Below are positions 38,930-43,134 of a stretch of 43,134 nucleotides of DNA, piece after piece; the first letter of the stretch is position 1, and each line of letters begins with the position of its first letter. A model generated the notes under the pieces. It was not told where the DNA came from, did not search any database, and worked only from the letters and a program-made list of their open reading frames with translations. The position numbers and the translations under genes were made by a program. Source of the stretch: Deltaproteobacteria bacterium (GTDB taxonomy: Bacteria; Desulfobacterota; Desulfobulbia; Desulfobulbales; Desulfocapsaceae); contig JAFDME010000002.1 of assembly GCA_019306075.1 (NCBI GenBank), positions 1 through 43,134 on the forward strand. The letters are read 5' to 3'.

Positions 38930-38949
38930 GGTGCGAGGCTACTCTTCTG

Positions 38950-39034
38950 TTAAGATTTCACATAAGTTAAGACTTAATCTATATTAAACCTTAACATGAA
39001 ATCAACATTAAAATGGAAAGCCGGCGATTTTTTT
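38950..39034 (-). promoter_or_regulatory. Promoter/operator module A, upstream of XRE-cupin regulator 1
   Basis: Near-identical to 41152-41235. Minus strand: GCCGGC...TTGATT-N16-TATAGAT then the palindromic TTAAG-T-CTTAA. Confidence 0.65.
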
Positions 39035-39193
39035 TGGGGAAAGTGTCTTTATCCCAAAAAGCTTCTGTGTTCACAGGCGGTTGTCTGCAGTTTTGCGAAG
39101 GTGTGGTCAGTTTCGGACAGGGCCTGATCTGTTGATATTGCCGATCCGATCATCATAACGTTTATTTCCCAAGGCATTACCATAGACTGAAAG

Positions 39194-39859
39194 TTATTTT
39201 CCATAGAGGACAGCAAGGATACGCGTTTGTCCTTCTTTGGAGGCAATAAGATGTGGAGTTGTGGACAGATAGTAAACACTGTCACCTGGATTTAGTTCGT
39301 AAAGATCGTCTCCGATTTTAAACAGGGCAGTGCCGTTTAAAACAAAAATAAACTCCTCTCCATCGTGGACGGACATTTCGCCATCTCTGTTTTCCTCAAG
39401 CTGGACGATGAAGGACTCCATATGCCTGCCCTTGACATCAGGAGCAAGTGTTTTGTAGCGATAGAGTGGTTTGCCATCTTTCTGTGATGTGGATCGAAGC
39501 ACCTTTTTTTGCTCACCATGTCTCGTTATCGAGTAAAGGCAGTTGCCTTCACCCGATAAAATCCTGCCAAAAGCACTGTCAAGGGCTTTTGAAAGTTTCA
39601 TCACCGTTCCAAGCTGGGGTTTCAGGGTGCCATTTTCTATATTTAAAAGTCTCTTTGATGAAAAGCCGGTCATTTTTGACAGCTCCTCAATTGAAACGTT
39701 TTTTTCTTCCCTTAATTTCTGAATTCGCTTCCCGACTTCTTCAATATTTTTTTCTTCCTGTTGGCTTATTTCGCCGGTAAGATCTTCAAAAAAATCTACA
39801 TTATCATATGGTTGTTTGTCTTCAGGGATCATGTCATCTCCTTGAGGAATATTTTTCAT
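39194..39859 (-). CDS. XRE-family transcriptional regulator with C-terminal cupin domain (2)
   Basis: HTH (IQKLREEKNVSIEELSKMTGFSSKRLLNIENGTLKPQLGTVMKL) and cupin (DGEEFIFVLNGTALFKIGDDLYELNPGDSVYYLSTTPH). Confidence 0.92.
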   Translation of the reverse strand: MKNIPQGDDMIPEDKQPYDNVDFFEDLTGEISQQEEKNIEEVGKRIQKLREEKNVSIEELSKMTGFSSKRLLNIENGTLKPQLGTVMKLSKALDSAFGRILSGEGNCLYSITRHGEQKKVLRSTSQKDGKPLYRYKTLAPDVKGRHMESFIVQLEENRDGEMSVHDGEEFIFVLNGTALFKIGDDLYELNPGDSVYYLSTTPHLIASKEGQTRILAVLYGK

Positions 39860-39906
39860 ATGAAAGTTCCCCCGTGAGCAGTGGCGGCGGGGCTTTCATT
39901 TTTTCA

Positions 39907-41055
39907 TCAGCAGCCTATGTGGCGTGAGATTACCAGTCTCTGGATTTCTGATGTTCCTTCACCTATATCAAGCAGCTTCTGGTCACGGTAGAAACGTTCC
40001 ACATCATATTCCTTCATAAGTCCGTATCCACCATGGATCTGCACCGCATGGTTGGCAACACGTCCCATCAGTTCCGAGCAGTAGAGTTTGCCCATTGCAG
40101 CTTCTTTTTCATAGGGTCTGCCTTCACTTTTAAGCCAGCAGGCCTTGTAAAGAAGGTTTCTTGCACACTCAATTTCGATGGCACAATCGGCAAGTTTAAA
40201 GGCAATGGCCTGGAATTTACTGATGGGCTGGCCAAACTGTTTTCTCTCTTTTGCATATTTCAGGGCTTGCTCGTAGGCGCCCTGCGCTCCGCCAAGGCCC
40301 ATTGCTCCAATGGAAAGTCTTCCTCCATCAAGAGTTTTCAGCATCTGGTGAAAACCGTCCCCTCTGCTTCCCAGTAAATTTTCCTTTGGAACACGAACAT
40401 TGTCAAAATAGAGTTCAGCTGTATTTGATGCTCGCCACATCATCTTCTTATGCATTGAAATAGCTTTGAATCCTTTCGTTCCGCTCTCAACGATGAAACA
40501 GGAATATTCAGGTTTACCATTCTCCTTTGTTCCTGTAATCGCCTGGACGGTAACACCGAGTGTCATCTCACAGGAGGCGTTGGTGATGAATATTTTCGAT
40601 CCGTTGATAACCCAGTCATCACCATCTTTCTTTGCTGTGGTCTTGCTCCCGCCCGCATCTGATCCCGCTGTCGGTTCAGTCAATCCAAATCCCCAGAGAT
40701 AGTTGCCACTGCACAATTTCGGCAGATATTTTTGCTTCTGCTCTTTGGTGCCAAAATAGTAGAGTGGGCCGATGCCAAGTGAATTACCCGCGGCAACTGT
40801 TGCTGCCTGGGAGCCGTCCACCCTTGCGAGTTCTTCAACGGCGATAATGTATGAGATATAATCCATCCCCTGGCCTTCATACTCGTCCGAGACAAACATG
40901 CCGAAGAGACCGATTTCTCCCATTTTTTTTGTGATATCAACAGAAAACTCTTCCCTCTCGTCAAGCTCGGTGGCGACAGGTGCAATTTCCTTTTTGGCAA
41001 ATTTTCTGACTTCTTTTTGAATCATTTTCTGTTCTTTTGATAGATCGAAGTTCAA
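39907..41055 (-). CDS. Acyl-CoA dehydrogenase
   Basis: MNFDLSKEQKMIQKEVRKFAKKEIAPVA; GFGLTEPTAGSDAGG; AVQIHGGYGLMKEYDVERFYRDQKLLDIGEGTSEIQRLVISR. Confidence 0.96.
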   Translation of the reverse strand: MNFDLSKEQKMIQKEVRKFAKKEIAPVATELDEREEFSVDITKKMGEIGLFGMFVSDEYEGQGMDYISYIIAVEELARVDGSQAATVAAGNSLGIGPLYYFGTKEQKQKYLPKLCSGNYLWGFGLTEPTAGSDAGGSKTTAKKDGDDWVINGSKIFITNASCEMTLGVTVQAITGTKENGKPEYSCFIVESGTKGFKAISMHKKMMWRASNTAELYFDNVRVPKENLLGSRGDGFHQMLKTLDGGRLSIGAMGLGGAQGAYEQALKYAKERKQFGQPISKFQAIAFKLADCAIEIECARNLLYKACWLKSEGRPYEKEAAMGKLYCSELMGRVANHAVQIHGGYGLMKEYDVERFYRDQKLLDIGEGTSEIQRLVISRHIGC

Positions 41056-41151
41056 AATAATCTCCTTTTCTTTTCATGTTAAAAAACAGGCCATGTCAGA
41101 GAGTGTGTTTCAGTACGCCTGGCACGAGTTTTATTTCCGGGGACTTTTCTA

Positions 41152-41235
41152 TTAAGATTTTATATAAGTTAAGACTTAATCTATATTAGACTCCAATAAT
41201 AAAGCAACATTTAAATGACTGCCGGCGTTTTTTTT
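41152..41235 (-). promoter_or_regulatory. Promoter/operator module B, upstream of the acyl-CoA dehydrogenase gene
   Basis: TTAAGATTTTATATAAGTTAAGACTTAATCTATATTAGA...GCCGGCGTTTTTTTT. The first 39 nt differ from module A at only three positions. Minus strand has TTGCTT-N16-TATAGAT. Confidence 0.65.
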
Positions 41236-41377
41236 GTTCTGACCAGTAAATTTTGGATAAATCAGAGGATAGAGCGGAGGGGTGGGTTTACATTGTTTTC
41301 ACTCCAGAGGTGGGGTGGTCTGGAGGAGTGGAGGTGAGAGAATTGAGTTTCTGATTTGCAGGCAGTGTCCACCTCAG

Positions 41378-42205
41378 TTATTCTGGGCTCAATTTTTGGC
41401 CATCAACCATTTTCCGGCGGCGCAGATGGATAGGCTTCTTTTCGCGCTTACGTTCCAGCCAGTTCTGGTAGAGGTCCACTGAAAACATCAGCAGAAGAAT
41501 AAAAATAACAATCCACTGCGGAATGTAGGGGAATGGGCTGGAGTTGACCAGCAGGTGTGCCACATGTCCTCCCTCGAGGATCAGGATAAAGCCGATCAGG
41601 AGCAGGACAAAAAGTCCAAGAATTTCAAAATCCGGGTTTTCATTCATATAGTCCGAAATAGTACCGGCAAAAAAGAGCATAATGCCGACAGATATCACCA
41701 CCGATCCGACCATGACCAGAAAAATATCAGTCATTCCCACAACTGTAAGAATGGAGTCCACTGAAAAGAGCAGGTTCATACTGACGATAATAAAGAGAAC
41801 CTGGTAAAAATTTGCAGCGGATTTTACCTCCTCTTCAACTCCCTTTGATTTTTGCCGCAACTCTTTTATACCTTTCCAGATAAGGAAGAGTCCTCCAGTG
41901 AAAAGCACCACGGCCTTGCCGCTGAGCGCTCCGACAACTGTTATGTTGAAGGGTAGAGTGAGATCCATATGGTAAAAGACACCGGTTGCATATTTAAGAA
42001 CAAGGCTGACCATGGCCAGGAGAATAATGCGAAAAAGCATGGCAATAATCAGCCCAAGATTTACAGCTTTTTTCCGCTGGTGTGCAGGCAGTTTATTGGC
42101 AAGAATAGTGATAATTATCAGGTTATCTGCTCCCAGGGCGATCTGGATGAGGGTTACAGAGAACAGATTTAACCAGAAAACGGTATGGAAAAAGATATCA
42201 AACAT
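41378..42205 (-). CDS. TerC-family integral membrane protein
   Basis: LIQIALGADNLIIITILANKLPAHQRKKAVNLGLIIAMLFRI and SVDSILTVVGMTD motifs. Confidence 0.93.
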   Translation of the reverse strand: MFDIFFHTVFWLNLFSVTLIQIALGADNLIIITILANKLPAHQRKKAVNLGLIIAMLFRIILLAMVSLVLKYATGVFYHMDLTLPFNITVVGALSGKAVVLFTGGLFLIWKGIKELRQKSKGVEEEVKSAANFYQVLFIIVSMNLLFSVDSILTVVGMTDIFLVMVGSVVISVGIMLFFAGTISDYMNENPDFEILGLFVLLLIGFILILEGGHVAHLLVNSSPFPYIPQWIVIFILLLMFSVDLYQNWLERKREKKPIHLRRRKMVDGQKLSPE

Positions 42206-42364
42206 ATTCCACTCAGTTTCTTCAGCATTTCAGGAATTCTTTCGAAATCTACGCATATCTTCTGTTTCTAAAGAAAGAATTGTGTGAGGGGCCTGTCCTG
42301 TCCGGCGTGGGGCGATGACGCAACCATCCGGCGGTCTCGCCATGAATCCCGGCAACAGTCGGGG

Positions 42365-42395
42365 GATCAGATGACCGTGCTGCGGTCATCTGATC
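42365..42395 (-). terminator. Perfect 12 bp hairpin downstream of malate dehydrogenase
   Basis: GATCAGATGACC-gtgctgc-GGTCATCTGATC, 21 nt past the stop codon; lacks a clear U-tract, so it may be a 3'-end stabiliser and not an intrinsic terminator. Confidence 0.5.
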
Positions 42396-42416
42396 GGTTT
42401 CACAGTAAAAACATTT

Positions 42417-43134
42417 TCACAGCAGTTCTGCGACGGCCTCTCTCTCGGAGAGCAGCTCTTCTTCCGTAGCGGAGATCATTTTACGGGCGAAATCACTGAT
42501 CTCAAGACCGGTGACCTCTTTCCATTCACCATTTTCACAGGTGATTGGCAGGGCAAACATAAGATCCTGATCTATGCCATAGCTGTTGCCACCGCTGAAT
42601 ACACCCATACTGACCCAGCCGCCATCAGATCCAAGCGCCCAGCTTCTCATATGATCGATAGCGGCAGAGGCGGCAGAAGCTGCACTGGATGCTCCCCTGG
42701 CCTTGATGATGGCTGCTCCTCGCTGCTGCACCGTGGGGATGAAATTATTTACGTACCAGTCATTATCGACCGCTTCCGTGACCGGTTTGCCATCTACAAT
42801 TGCATGGCTGATATCGGGAAACTGGGTGGCGGAATGATTCCCCCAGACAACCATTTTCTCGACTCTGGTACTGTGGCTGCCGGTTTTATCGGCGATTTGT
42901 GAGAGAGAGCGGTTATGGTCAAGGCGCATCATTGAGGTGAAGTTCCGGGGGTTAAGATCCGGTGCATTTTTCATTGCTATAAAGGCATTGGTGTTGGCCG
43001 GATTACCGACAACCAGCACCTTCACATCACGGATGGCCTTATCGTTAAGAGCCTTCCCCTGGACGGTGAAGATTGCTCCGTTCTCTTTGAGAAGATCTGC
43101 CCTCTCCATGCCTGGTCCACGGGGTTTTGAACCG
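42417..43134 (-). CDS. mdh: Malate dehydrogenase (MDH type 2), N-terminus truncated by window edge
   Basis: Frame continues to the window end as [31 protein letters not shown]...[49 protein letters not shown]. Confidence 0.93.
   Translation of the reverse strand, partial: GSKPRGPGMERADLLKENGAIFTVQGKALNDKAIRDVKVLVVGNPANTNAFIAMKNAPDLNPRNFTSMMRLDHNRSLSQIADKTGSHSTRVEKMVVWGNHSATQFPDISHAIVDGKPVTEAVDNDWYVNNFIPTVQQRGAAIIKARGASSAASAASAAIDHMRSWALGSDGGWVSMGVFSGGNSYGIDQDLMFALPITCENGEWKEVTGLEISDFARKMISATEEELLSEREAVAELL

Noticed and set aside
1-43134. CRISPR arrays, rRNA or tRNA genes
   Set aside because: No regularly spaced direct repeats, and no rRNA or tRNA-like cloverleaf sequence was recognised by eye. 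A tRNAscan and Infernal run would be needed to be certain.
1-43134. Complete IS element, integrase or prophage genes
   Set aside because: No ORF in the window shows transposase, integrase or phage structural motifs; only small non-coding repeats are present.

Overview
This 43 kb window looks like a sulfate-reducer or Desulfobacterota-type chromosome; that is an inference from gene content and not tested. From left to right it holds: the end of a surface-polysaccharide cluster (FrhB-like protein, epimerase, polysaccharide pyruvyl transferase); a TctCBA tripartite tricarboxylate transporter; a thiol-redox locus at 7.4-9.6 kb; a polytopic membrane protein; class I fumarase; a DUF808 protein; a PfkB kinase; an EamA transporter; a polar amino-acid ABC transporter; a BMP-type ABC transporter followed by an acyl-adenylate ligase; a Liv-type ABC transporter operon with an embedded acyl-CoA ligase; an acetoacetyl-CoA synthetase / DUF35 Zn-ribbon / thiolase / acyl-CoA dehydrogenase cluster with two XRE-cupin regulators; a TerC protein; and the 3' part of malate dehydrogenase.

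The standout is the 7.4-9.6 kb locus. ORFs 7450-7821 and 7861-9222 are in the same frame and are separated only by two TGA codons (7819 and 7834). Those codons fall exactly where a rhodanese FYC-x4-C-x-RS loop carries its two cysteines, giving VFY-U-AGLT-U-VRSDSAARVA. I read this as one ~586-aa double-selenocysteine rhodanese-DsbD-thioredoxin fusion. Only 37 nt downstream, a second gene (9260-9577) also reads through an in-frame TGA (GRP-U) at the active-site position of a thioredoxin-like fold. Each of the three UGAs is followed 13-19 nt later by a short perfect or near-perfect hairpin compatible with a bacterial SECIS.

A second unexplained signal is a ~130 bp intergenic repeat in five copies, each upstream of a gene or operon and always in the same orientation as that gene. 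A third is a ~75 bp promoter/operator module duplicated upstream of an XRE-cupin regulator and the acyl-CoA dehydrogenase.
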